Program-made: the position numbers and the translations under genes | Shown here: positions 42,977-51,779 of the stretch, in pieces | Layout of the letters: each line of letters begins with the position of its first letter | Position numbering within the stretch: position 1 is the stretch's first letter | The notes under the pieces: generated by a model | Told to the model about the DNA's origin: nothing | Seen by the model: only the letters and a program-made list of their open reading frames with translations | Database searches by the model: none | Assembly: GCA_963724695.1 (NCBI GenBank) | Contig: CAVRVW010000011.1 | Span: forward strand, 310,001-374,000 | Reading direction: 5' to 3' | Length of the DNA stretch: 64,000 nucleotides | Origin: CAVQFD01 sp963724695 | GTDB lineage: Bacteria; Acidobacteriota; Vicinamibacteria; Vicinamibacterales; CAVVIG01

Positions 42977-44248
42977 TCAGCCCACGTCCAGTCGGCCGGG
43001 CGGAATCTCCAGCCCGTTCACGTTGCCCAGCACCGTCGCGGCCAGCGACCCGTTCTTGAAGAGATCGGCGGCCACCCGCTGCACGTCGGCCGACGTGACC
43101 CGTTCCACGCCGTGGAGCGTCTCGTCCAGGCCGAACTGACGATCGAAGTAGATCTCCTGACGCGCCAGGTGCGACATGCGGCTCGCCGTGTTCTCGAGGC
43201 TCAACATGAGGCTGCCTTTGAGGTGGTCCTTCGACCGCTGCAGCTCGCCTTCCGGCACCGGCGATTGCTTGATCGTCCGCAGTTCCTCGACGACGAGGTC
43301 CACGACTTCGCCCACGGCCTCGTTGGCGCAGCCGGCGTAGATCGTGAACTGGCCGGCATCGCGATACGCGCTCAGGCCGCTGAACACCGCGTAGGCCAGG
43401 CCGCGCTTCTCCCGCACGTTCTGAAACAGCCGCGAGCTCATCGAGCCGCCGAGGAGCGTATTGAGCACGTAGCTCGCGTAACGGTCCTCGTGGCTCTGGG
43501 GATAGCTCGGAGACCCCAGGCAGATGTGGCTCTGCTCGAGTTCCTTGTTGCGGATGAGCACCTTCGGCGCGACCTGGGGCGCCTCCTCGATCGTCGGTTC
43601 GCCGACGGCCGTGATGTTGCCGAACTTCTGAGCGACCAGATCCCGCACGCGCTCGTGCTCGAGGTTGCCCACGGCCGACACGATGAGATTGCGCGGCGTG
43701 TAGGCGTTCGCGAAATAGCTGCGGAGGAGGTCGGCGTTGAACGACTCGACTGTCTCGCGCGTGCCCAGAATCGGGCGTCCGAGCGGGTGGTCTTCCCAGA
43801 AGCCCTGCGTGAACAGCTCGTGGACCAGATCGTCGGGGGTGTCCTCGACCATCTTGATCTCTTCCACGACGACCTTCTTCTCTCGCTCGATGTCGTCCGG
43901 CGTGAACGCCGGGTTGAGCACGATGTCCGACAGGATGTCGATGGCGAGCGGCAGGTGCTCATCGAGCACCTTGATGTAGTAGCTCGCGTACTCCTTGGCG
44001 GTAAATGCGTCGAGCTGGCCGCCGATCGAGTCGATGGCCTGCGCGATGTCCTCGGCGCTCCGCGTCCTGGTGCCCTTGAAGAGCATGTGCTCGACAAAGT
44101 GCGCGATGCCTCCGCGCTCCGCTGTTTCGTGCCGGGACCCTCGCGTCAGCCAGACGCCGATGCTGATCGAACGGACCTGCGTCATCCGCTCGGTGAGGAT
44201 GCGGAGGCCGTTGTCGAGAGCGTCGGTAACGATCGGTGAATTCGACAA
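42977..44248 (-). CDS. M16 family zinc peptidase (processing-peptidase-like)
   Basis: 423 residues, single-copy pitrilysin-type M16B peptidase. Zinc motif GGIAHFVEHMLFKGTRTRSA (HxxEH) with the downstream Glu in REKKVVVEEIKMVEDTPDDL; C-terminal half has GLAYAVFSGLSAYRDAGQFT, the usual R/Y substrate motif region. No signal peptide. First gene of the purine operon; co-occurrence with purB has no obvious metabolic meaning. A sigma70-like promoter lies 80-110 bp upstream. Confidence 0.93.
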   Translation of the reverse strand: MSNSPIVTDALDNGLRILTERMTQVRSISIGVWLTRGSRHETAERGGIAHFVEHMLFKGTRTRSAEDIAQAIDSIGGQLDAFTAKEYASYYIKVLDEHLPLAIDILSDIVLNPAFTPDDIEREKKVVVEEIKMVEDTPDDLVHELFTQGFWEDHPLGRPILGTRETVESFNADLLRSYFANAYTPRNLIVSAVGNLEHERVRDLVAQKFGNITAVGEPTIEEAPQVAPKVLIRNKELEQSHICLGSPSYPQSHEDRYASYVLNTLLGGSMSSRLFQNVREKRGLAYAVFSGLSAYRDAGQFTIYAGCANEAVGEVVDLVVEELRTIKQSPVPEGELQRSKDHLKGSLMLSLENTASRMSHLARQEIYFDRQFGLDETLHGVERVTSADVQRVAADLFKNGSLAATVLGNVNGLEIPPGRLDVG

Positions 44249-44330
44249 AGGTTGATGCCACGGGCCCGGGACGGTGTCGGCCGGCCGCGCTGCAAACTGT
44301 TGAAAGAAAAGGGATTAAAGAACGATCCAC

Positions 44331-44359
44331 ACTATAACATGGGGCGTTCGATGCATCAA
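44331..44359 (-). promoter_or_regulatory. Promoter of the M16-pur operon
   Basis: Minus strand TTGATG (44359-44354), 17-bp spacer, TATAGT (44336-44331). Predicted start about 44324, leaving a leader of about 75 nt before the ATG at 44248. No purine riboswitch-like fold was recognised in that short leader. Confidence 0.65.
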
Positions 44360-44430
44360 GCGCTACGGCCCGGTCGGAGAGCGGCTGGGGTTTCGCGCTA
44401 GGATCCCCGACTGGACAAGTTCTTCAGATC

Positions 44431-45464
<1,034 letters not shown>

Positions 45465-45474
<10 letters not shown>

Positions 45475-45625
45475 TCGGGTGATTGGGTAATTGGGTAATC
45501 GGCGCATCGGGTGATTGGGTAATTGGAATTGAGCAATCCAAAGAGCACGGCGGTCGGGACGGCCAATCACCCGATTACCCGATTCGCCGATTACCCAATC
45601 ACCCAATTACCCGATCACCCAATTC
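45465..45625. repeat. Large 8-bp inverted array between rlmN and the methylthiotransferase gene
   Basis: Left arm about 45468-45530 (GAGTAATCGGGTGATTGGGT, AATTGGGTAATCGGCGCATC, GGGTGATTGGGTAATTGG); right arm about 45566-45625 (CCAATCACCCGATTACCCGA, TTCGCCGATTACCCAATCAC, CCAATTACCCGATCACCCAA). The arms are almost fully complementary over about 55 bp with about 35 bp between. Stop codons of both convergent genes fall inside: the last residues of the methylthiotransferase (NWVIG) are encoded by array units. Probably acts as a bidirectional terminator or cruciform. Confidence 0.85.
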
Positions 45626-47010
45626 TCGGATTCCCCAACCCTGACCTGGACCCACTCATTCCTGACATGTCCAGGTGCAATTCTCAGCTTGATGTAGTTG
45701 CCGGTCACCGCGAGCGAGCCATCCTCGATGGTCAGCGCGCGGAAGACGCGGCCAACCTGCCCGGCATGGAAGCGGGCCGACAACCGCACGGACACTTCCC
45801 GGACACGTCGCGCTCGTTCGCGAACCAGGTCTCCTGGAACCTTGCCGGCCATCGCGGTGGCCTCGGTGCCGGGTCTGTCGGAGTACGGGAAGACATGCAG
45901 GTGCGTGAGCGGCGAGGCTTCGAGGTATGTCAGCAACTGTGCGACGTCTTCCTCGGTCTCGCCAGGGAAGCCGATGATGATGTCCGAGCCGATGGCGGCG
46001 TGCGGGATGCGACGGCGGATGTCGTCGACGAGCGCGGAGTACTGCTCGATCGTGTAGGGCCGGCGCATCGCGCGAAGCAACCGGTTGCTGGCGTGCTGGA
46101 GCGGCAGGTGGAAGTGCGGCGCGAAGCAGTCGTTACTCGGCGACGAGCTTCACGATCTCCGGGGAGCAGTCCATCGGCTCCAACGAGCTGATTCGAAAGA
46201 GCAGATCGGCTTTTCTTACTCGCGTGGGGCCCCACCCCCACGCGCCTGCAGCGACTTCGGTGTCCCTCGGGCTCGAGCGTAGACTCTCGCCCTCGGCTGT
46301 CACTGTGCCCCACCCCCGACGCGTCGGCAGCGACTTCGCTGTGCCTCGGGCCTCGAGCGTAGACTCTCGCGCCTCGGCTGTCACCACGACTCCTCAGCAG
46401 ACTCGAGCAGGGTTGCTGGCGGCGTGAGATCGGTTCCGTAAGACCCGAGGTGAACGCCCGTCAGGGCGATCTCCCTGAACCCGGCAGCGGCGACGCGCGC
46501 GATTTCGGCGAGCACGGTCTCCACAGGAACACTGCGTGGAACACCGCGCGTGGACGGGATGATGCAATACGAGCATGCCTCGTCGCAGCCGGTCTGCACG
46601 CGCAAGGTGAACGCCGTGCGTCCCGCGACCCCAGGCACGATGGCCGCGCCGCAGCTCCCTTCCCCATCGCCAAACCGCTCCGCCGTCGTCAGGTACCCGA
46701 CGAGCCGATCCTTCTCCTGGTTCGGGACGACCCTGATGACGTTCGGCAGCGCAGCCACCTCGTCGGGACGGCGCGTGGCGTAGCAGCCGGTCACGACAAT
46801 TCGAGCGGCGGGATTCGTGCGTGCGATCCGGCGGATCGTCTGACGCGCACCCTGGTCGGCCGACGAGGTCACCGAGCAGGTGTTGACAATGACCACGTCG
46901 GCATCTTCGGGCGGCGCCGCGGTGGCGCCCCGCGCGAGCAGCGACTCTTCGAAGCCGAGCGAATCAGCCTGGTTGACGCGGCAGCCGAAGGTGAGGACGG
47001 AATACTTCAT
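45607..47010 (-). CDS. MtaB-type tRNA methylthiotransferase, interrupted by element C
   Basis: Radical-SAM methylthiotransferase of the MiaB/RimO/MtaB superfamily; N-terminal KYSVLTFGCRVNQADSLGFE and DADVVIVNTCSVTSSADQGA give the UPF0004 domain, then RVQTGCDEACSYCIIPSTRG the radical-SAM CxxxCxxC. GFREIALTGVHLGSYGTDL is MtaB-like (t6A to ms2t6A). After TPPATLLE a tandem copy of the dispersed element (46205-46387) replaces about 10 expected residues; then LLFRISSLEPMDCSPEIVKL resumes, followed by NDCFAPHFHLPLQHASNR, IGSDIIIGFPGETEEDVAQL and a TRAM-like end. Two single-base frame breaks (near 46385 and 46130) flank this. If both are errors the element is an in-frame insertion of ~55 residues; otherwise the gene is broken. 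Confidence 0.82.
46205..46387 (-). repeat. Dispersed hairpin element, copy C (tandem)
   Basis: Hairpin CGCGTGGGG (46221-46229), loop CCCCAC, CCCCACGCG (46236-46244). On the plus strand two ~85-bp direct repeats follow: GCAGCGACTTCGGTGTCCCT, CGGGCTCGAGCGTAGACTCT, CGCCCTCGGCTGTCAC and then GCAGCGACTTCGCTGTGCCT, CGGGCCTCGAGCGTAGACTC, GCGCCTCGGCTGTCAC. The second unit keeps CCCCACCCCC but lacks one stem arm. Read on the minus strand it is open in the frame that leads into the rest of the methylthiotransferase. Confidence 0.85.
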
Positions 47011-47118
47011 TGCGGATTGCTAAATGCTGAATGCTGATTGAAGGGCCAACACCCGAGTCTGCTACGCATATGCGCAATCCAATTAGCAATCAGCATTTTG
47101 CAATCAGCAATTCAGAGC
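47005..47118. repeat. 7-bp array (AATGCTG/ATTGCTA) between purD and the methylthiotransferase gene
   Basis: Left part ATTGCGGATTGCTAAATGCT and GAATGCTGATTG (47011-47040); right part AATTAGCAATCAGCATTTTG and CAATCAGCAATTCAG (47079-47115), unit 7 bp, mutually complementary. It spans the gap from the purD stop codon to the next start codon. Confidence 0.75.
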
Positions 47119-48383
47119 GCTCTTCTCCCGATGTCTCTTCTGAATTGCATGCCGTCGAAGCGGATGGCGTCGACGCCTGCGTAGGCGCGGGCGATGGCGC
47201 CCGCGAAGTCGGCTCCGCGGCCCACGACCGTCAGCACGCGGCCGCCGGAGGTCACGATGTCGTCGCCGCGCCGGGCGGTGCCTGCATGATAAACAGAAAC
47301 ATCCTCGAGGGCCGACGAGGCGGCGAGGCCGCGAATCGGCTGGCCCGACTCCGACGACTCGGGATAGCCGCGCGAGGCAAGGACGACTCCCACGAGTCGA
47401 TCCGCGGCCAGCCGGCACCTTGACTGGCGAAGATCTCCACGGGACGCCGCCAGCAGCAGGGGCAGCAGCGGCTCTCCGACGAGCGGCAGAATCACCTGCG
47501 CTTCGGGATCGCCCAGCCGGACGTTGAACTCGATGACCTTCGGACCGGACGGGGTGAGCATCAACCCCACGTAAAGGAACCCGCGAAACGCATTCCCCTC
47601 AGCCGCCATCCCCCGGACGACCGGCTCGACGATCTCGTGCATGACCCGTTCGTGCAGGGCATCGTCCACGAGCGGGCTCGGCGCGAACGCTCCCATCCCG
47701 CCCGTGTTGGGCCCACGGTCGTCGTCGAAGATGCGTTTGTGGTCCTGGGCGGTGCCGATCGGCAGGGCGCGGGTCCCGTCGCTCACGACGAAGAACGACA
47801 CTTCCGGACCGGTGAGGCATTCCTCGAGGACGAGCGTGCCGCCGGCATCGCCGAAGCGACGCTCCTGCATCGCTGAAACCACGGCGGCTTCGGCCTCTGC
47901 GCGGTCGGTGGCAATCACCACGCCCTTGCCTGCCGCGAGGCCGTCGGCCTTGAGAACAAGCGGGAACCCGAGCGCGCCGGACGCGACCATCGCGAGCGCG
48001 GCGTTGGCCTGTGTAAATGTCTGGTAGCGTGCGGTCGGGACATGGTGGCGCGCCATGAAGTCCTTCGCGAACGCCTTGCTCGACTCGAGGCGTGCGGCGC
48101 GCGCGGTCGGCCCGAAGATGGGGAGCCCGTCGCGCTCGAACCAATCGACCAGGCCGAGGCTCAACGGCAGCTCGGGGCCAACGATGGTGAAGTCGACACG
48201 CTCGCTTCCTGCGAGCTCAGCAAGGCGCTCGACGTCCGACGCAGGTATATCAATGATGCGGGCATGCTCGGCCATTCCCGGGTTTCCGGGGGCGGCCAGA
48301 AGCTCGGACACGCCGGGTTCGCCGGCCAGGCGCTTCAGGAGGGCGTGTTCACGCGCCCCGCTTCCGACGACAAGAACTCTCAT
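47112..48383 (-). CDS. purD: Phosphoribosylamine-glycine ligase PurD
   Basis: 423 residues, ATP-grasp GAR synthetase, second step of purine synthesis. RVLVVGSGAREHALLKRLAG at the N-terminus, PLVLKADGLAAGKGVVIATD (ATP-grasp loop), KRIFDDDRGPNTGGMGAFAP and GPKVIEFNVRLGDPEAQVIL (metal ligands) are canonical. Frame intact. It lies 3 kb upstream of the main purine operon, separated by the methylthiotransferase gene and the divergent rlmN. Confidence 0.97.
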   Translation of the reverse strand: MRVLVVGSGAREHALLKRLAGEPGVSELLAAPGNPGMAEHARIIDIPASDVERLAELAGSERVDFTIVGPELPLSLGLVDWFERDGLPIFGPTARAARLESSKAFAKDFMARHHVPTARYQTFTQANAALAMVASGALGFPLVLKADGLAAGKGVVIATDRAEAEAAVVSAMQERRFGDAGGTLVLEECLTGPEVSFFVVSDGTRALPIGTAQDHKRIFDDDRGPNTGGMGAFAPSPLVDDALHERVMHEIVEPVVRGMAAEGNAFRGFLYVGLMLTPSGPKVIEFNVRLGDPEAQVILPLVGEPLLPLLLAASRGDLRQSRCRLAADRLVGVVLASRGYPESSESGQPIRGLAASSALEDVSVYHAGTARRGDDIVTSGGRVLTVVGRGADFAGAIARAYAGVDAIRFDGMQFRRDIGRRAL

Positions 48384-48448
48384 GTTGTGAGTCGTTTACG
48401 AGGGTACTGTCGAGCTCAGAACGAGACGGCGAGCAGGCCAGTATTTCG

Positions 48449-48477
48449 TTGACCTTGGATGGGTTTGCGCCTAGAAT
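48449..48477 (+). promoter_or_regulatory. Promoter of rpsU
   Basis: TTGACC (48449-48454), 17-bp spacer, TAGAAT (48472-48477). Predicted start near 48485, leader about 65 nt containing AAAGGGG before the rpsU start. Confidence 0.7.
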
Positions 48478-48549
48478 CCGCGCGTGTTTGTGATAGCCTA
48501 GCACGTTTGGTTATCCATAGAGCCACCCGTGAAAGGGGTGTGATTGTTC

Positions 48550-48747
48550 GTGGCTGAAGTGAAGATTCAGGAGGGCGAGTCCATTGAAAGCGCACTCCGC
48601 AGATTCAAGCGGAAAGTGCAGCAGGAAGACATCATCAAGGACATCAAGAAGCACTCCTTCTACCTGAAACCCGGCGACAAGCGTCGGGCGAAGCAGGCGT
48701 TGGCGCGCAAGCGGAACCGGAAGAAGCAGCGGCGCGAGTTGGAGTAG
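48550..48747 (+). CDS. rpsU: Ribosomal protein bS21
   Basis: 65 residues. AEVKIQEGESIESALRRFKR and KVQQEDIIKDIKKHSFYLKP match bS21, ending in a basic tail (RKRNRKKQRREL). Start set at GTG 48550 to give the usual short N-terminus; a TTG two codons upstream (48544), closer to the AAAGGGG, is an alternative. Own promoter upstream. First gene of a plus-strand run leading to the glycan cluster. Confidence 0.95.
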   Translation: MAEVKIQEGESIESALRRFKRKVQQEDIIKDIKKHSFYLKPGDKRRAKQALARKRNRKKQRRELE

Positions 48748-48774
48748 AGACCGACCCCGACGAGGTAGCGACCG

Positions 48775-49083
48775 ATGGAGTTCCAAGACAGGATCCTCAG
48801 GTGCGTGGACTGCGACGCGGAGTTCGTCTGGACGGCCGGAGAACAGCAGTTCTTCGCCGACAAGAACTTCAAGAACGAGCCCAAGCGGTGCAAGAACTGC
48901 AAGGGCAAGCGTGCGGAACGACCGTCTGGCGGCGCTTCCGGCCGCGAGCGGGTCGAAACCCTCACCAACTGCTCGGCCTGCGGGAAGGAAACAACGGTTC
49001 CGTTCAGGCCGACGCAGGGGCGCCCGGTCTTCTGTAAGGAGTGCTTTCAGTCCCGGAAGTTCGCCGGGGCCGGGGGCCTCTAG
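48775..49083 (+). CDS. Double zinc-ribbon protein
   Basis: 102 residues with eight cysteines in four CxxC pairs: LRCVDCDAEFVW, RCKNCKGKRAER, NCSACGKETTVPF, FCKECFQSRKFAG. The first pair belongs to the probable zinc-ribbon domain with EFVWTAGEQQFFADKNFKNE, the second to a CxxC ribbon often seen in Acidobacteriota and Chloroflexota small proteins. Function unknown; possibly nucleic-acid binding or a redox-sensitive regulator. 27 bp after rpsU, so likely co-transcribed. Confidence 0.82.
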   Translation: MEFQDRILRCVDCDAEFVWTAGEQQFFADKNFKNEPKRCKNCKGKRAERPSGGASGRERVETLTNCSACGKETTVPFRPTQGRPVFCKECFQSRKFAGAGGL

Positions 49084-49211
49084 ACAGCTCCATCGTCTCG
49101 CTGCTCGAGGTTCTTCGAGCGCACGACAACACACCCGCACGCGTGCCTCGGCCGTCGCCGGCAGGACGTGCCGGGTGTGTTAAGCTCACATTTTCATCCG
49201 GGAGCGCAGTT

Positions 49212-49565
49212 ATGCAGATCCAGGAACGAGCCGTCGGCGACGTGGTGGTCCTCGACCTGAAGGGCAAAGTCACTCTCGGCGATGGCGACGAACTGCTCAG
49301 AGAGGCGGTCAATCGCCTCGCGGAGAAGGGTCACAAGAAAGTCGTGCTGAACCTCGCGGAGGTTCCGTACATCGACAGCGTGGGGCTCGGCGAGATCGTC
49401 CGGACCTACACCACCGTCAGCCGGCAGGGCGGAAGTCTCAAGCTGCTGAATCTGACCAAGCGCATCACCGATCTTCTGTCGATCACGAAACTGCTGACCG
49501 TCTTCGAGACCTTCGACTCGGAGAACGAAGCCGTTCAGAGCTTTTCGGCATCGGCCAAGGTCTAG
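49212..49565 (+). CDS. STAS-domain anti-sigma factor antagonist
   Basis: 117 residues; GGGAG 8 bp before ATG 49212. SpoIIAA/RsbV-like fold: VVVLDLKGKVTLGDGDELLR, KVVLNLAEVPYIDSVGLGEI with the phosphorylatable Ser in DSVGLG, and KLLNLTKRITDLLSITKLLT. No RsbW-type kinase or sigma factor is adjacent, so the partner is elsewhere. 18 bp before the next gene. Confidence 0.9.
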   Translation: MQIQERAVGDVVVLDLKGKVTLGDGDELLREAVNRLAEKGHKKVVLNLAEVPYIDSVGLGEIVRTYTTVSRQGGSLKLLNLTKRITDLLSITKLLTVFETFDSENEAVQSFSASAKV

Positions 49566-49582
49566 CCGTCACCCCGCGCTAG

Positions 49583-50539
49583 ATGGCGCGCAGCACCCAT
49601 CGAAATCTGGCGGTTCCCGATGCGTCGGTACAAGGTGCCACCGCGGTATCGGGCCGCCCCATGGGTGCTGTCGCCTTCAATCTCTTCCTCGCCCTCCGCC
49701 CCGGCCAGTGGACCAAGAACTTTCTGGTCTTCGCCGCGCTGATCTTCGCCGAACGTCTGTTCGATCGCCAGGCCGTCCTCACCGCGATCGAAGCCTTCGT
49801 CGTCTTCTGTGCCCTGTCCGGCAGCGTGTATCTCGTCAACGACATCGCGGATCGCGAGAGCGATCGCCGCCATCCGACCAAGCGCCGCCGCGCCATCGCT
49901 TCGGGTCTTGTCCCGGTTCGTGTCGCGACGCTGACCGCGCTTCTTCTGATGGGCGGCGCCATCGCTGCTGCGTTCCTGATCAGCACGCCATTCGGCCTCG
50001 TCGCAATGGCCTACGCGGCCCTCCAGGCCCTGTACTCGGGACCGCTCAAGCACATCGTCATCATCGATGTGCTGACGTTGGCCATCGGATTCGTGCTCCG
50101 GGCCGTCGGCGGCGCGGTCGCGATCGACGTTTCCATCAGCCACTGGCTGCTCGTCTGCACGATCCTCCTCGCGCTCTTCATGGCGCTCGCCAAACGCCGG
50201 CACGAGCTCGTGCTCCTCGCCGACGGCGCGACCGGCCATCGCCCGATCCTGGGCGAGTACAGCCCGTACCTCCTCGATCAGATGATCGCGGTGGTCACGG
50301 CCTCGACCCTCATCGCCTACATCTTCTATACGATCAGCCCGGAGACGGCCCAGAAGTTCGGGACCGAGTGGCTCGGGCTGACCATTCCGTTCCCCCTGTA
50401 CGGCATATTCCGCTACCTCTACCTCGTGCACCAGCGCGAAGGCGGAGGCAGCCCGTCGGACCTGCTGCTGAACGACAAACCGCTGCTCGCGTGCGTGGCA
50501 CTCTGGGTGGTGGCCGTCGTGCTGATCATCTATGCCTGA
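49583..50539 (+). CDS. UbiA-family prenyltransferase, decaprenyl-phosphate phosphoribosyltransferase-like
   Basis: 318 residues with about eight TM segments. FLALRPGQWTKNFLVFAALI and the Mg-binding SVYLVNDIADRESDRRHPTK (NDxxDxxxD) followed by RRRAIASGLVP, plus SGPLKHIVIIDVLTLAIGFV, match decaprenyl-phosphate 5-phosphoribose synthases (Rv3806c-type), which make the lipid donor for arabinofuranose. This predicts polyprenyl-phosphate-linked pentose for the adjacent glycosyltransferases; the exact sugar is inference. Overlaps the next gene by 8 bp. Confidence 0.85.
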   Translation: MARSTHRNLAVPDASVQGATAVSGRPMGAVAFNLFLALRPGQWTKNFLVFAALIFAERLFDRQAVLTAIEAFVVFCALSGSVYLVNDIADRESDRRHPTKRRRAIASGLVPVRVATLTALLLMGGAIAAAFLISTPFGLVAMAYAALQALYSGPLKHIVIIDVLTLAIGFVLRAVGGAVAIDVSISHWLLVCTILLALFMALAKRRHELVLLADGATGHRPILGEYSPYLLDQMIAVVTASTLIAYIFYTISPETAQKFGTEWLGLTIPFPLYGIFRYLYLVHQREGGGSPSDLLLNDKPLLACVALWVVAVVLIIYA

Positions 50540-51779
50540 TTTCAACGTACGCGCCGACGCGGTCAACGTCGAGCAGATCATGGACCAGATTCGCGCGCGC
50601 ATCCGCGAGAAGCGCGGCGTGGACTACACCGAGGACCAGATCCGCGAGCTCGCGTCGGTCAAGCTCGAGAAGTTCCTCGATCCGCGCGGCGTGCGGTCCG
50701 ACCTCCTCGACCAGTTCAAGCGCGCGCAGGTGGCCCAGGCGCCGCCGGCGCCGCCCAACTACCGGTTCGAGGAGGATACGCTTTTCGAAACGCACAGGGG
50801 CCCGGTCCGCTTCATCCGCCGACTGCTTCAGCCGTTGCTGAAGCTGATGTTCAACCCCGGTCCGCTCATCCAGGCGCTGCACATCCAGTCGGAGCTGAAC
50901 ACCCTCAATGCGCAGCAGGATACGGCGCGGCGTGGACTCGACCAGCTGCACTTCGAGGTCCTGCACAACCTCGTTCTCGAGACGACGAGGATGGGCATCG
51001 AGGTGAAGAACCTCAAGATGCGGGTCGAATCGCTCACGAGCCGGCTCGAGTTCAACGAGCGCCGGGCGCGGGCGCTCGAGAGCGTCGTGGTCTACAAACC
51101 GTCCGAGCCAGCCGAGAGCGCCGTGGCGCGCACGGCCCCGGCCCCTCAGCCAGAGAGACCTCGTCAGCAGGACCGCTCGAGGAACGAGCCTCGCGACCGG
51201 GATCGCAACCGTCCCCAGGAGCCGCGCTACCAGGCACCGCCTCCAGAAGCACCCGCCGAACCAGCGCCTCCGCCAGCCGCTGCTGCCCCGTCCGTCGCCA
51301 CGGAGGGGGCCACCGGTGCTCCCGAAGGGCCCGGACAGCGCAGCCGTCGCCGCCGCAGGCGTCGAGGCCGCCGTGGAGGTGGGTCCGTGGCTGCCCAGAT
51401 GGGCGGCGCTCCAGCTGTCGCCTCCACAATGGCTCCTGGTCCCACGGACGACGACCAGCTGGAGCCGGACGATATCGATGCCGCCGACACGGATTTTTCG
51501 TCGCTGATCGACAGCTCGACGACCTCGGGATTCCGGGAAGAGCCGGCAAGCGCGCTGCCTGAAGCCGCCGTGGAGTCACCCCGGACGGACACTCCGGCTG
51601 AGCGCGCCGCGGCAAGCGACTCCGAATCGAGCCCTGCGACGACCGCGGCGATATCAGACGAGTGGCTCACCGAGCCGGAGCGGCCAGGGCCGCAGCAGGG
51701 AACGACCCTTCGAGAGCCTCAGGGTCTTCCAGAGCCTGATCCAGGCACGACGGGCTCCGATCCCGATCGCGATCAGTGA
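50532..51779 (+). CDS. Coiled-coil and disordered protein of the glycan cluster
   Basis: 415 residues, not an identified enzyme. N-terminal VNVEQIMDQIRARIREKRGV resembles the start of many proteins in glycosyltransferase/methyltransferase clusters; LLQPLLKLMFNPGPLIQALH is also found there. Residues ~115-200 form a coiled coil (TRMGIEVKNLKMRVESLTSR). From ~200 the sequence is proline-, alanine- and charge-rich with a run of Arg (RSRRRRRRRGRRGGG) and an acidic C-terminus. Presumably a scaffold for the cluster; GTG of the next gene overlaps its stop. Confidence 0.65.
   Translation: MPDFNVRADAVNVEQIMDQIRARIREKRGVDYTEDQIRELASVKLEKFLDPRGVRSDLLDQFKRAQVAQAPPAPPNYRFEEDTLFETHRGPVRFIRRLLQPLLKLMFNPGPLIQALHIQSELNTLNAQQDTARRGLDQLHFEVLHNLVLETTRMGIEVKNLKMRVESLTSRLEFNERRARALESVVVYKPSEPAESAVARTAPAPQPERPRQQDRSRNEPRDRDRNRPQEPRYQAPPPEAPAEPAPPPAAAAPSVATEGATGAPEGPGQRSRRRRRRRGRRGGGSVAAQMGGAPAVASTMAPGPTDDDQLEPDDIDAADTDFSSLIDSSTTSGFREEPASALPEAAVESPRTDTPAERAAASDSESSPATTAAISDEWLTEPERPGPQQGTTLREPQGLPEPDPGTTGSDPDRDQ

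Noticed and set aside
44249..44330. Purine riboswitch in the pur operon leader
   Set aside because: The leader from the predicted start is about 75 nt and shows no recognisable aptamer core.
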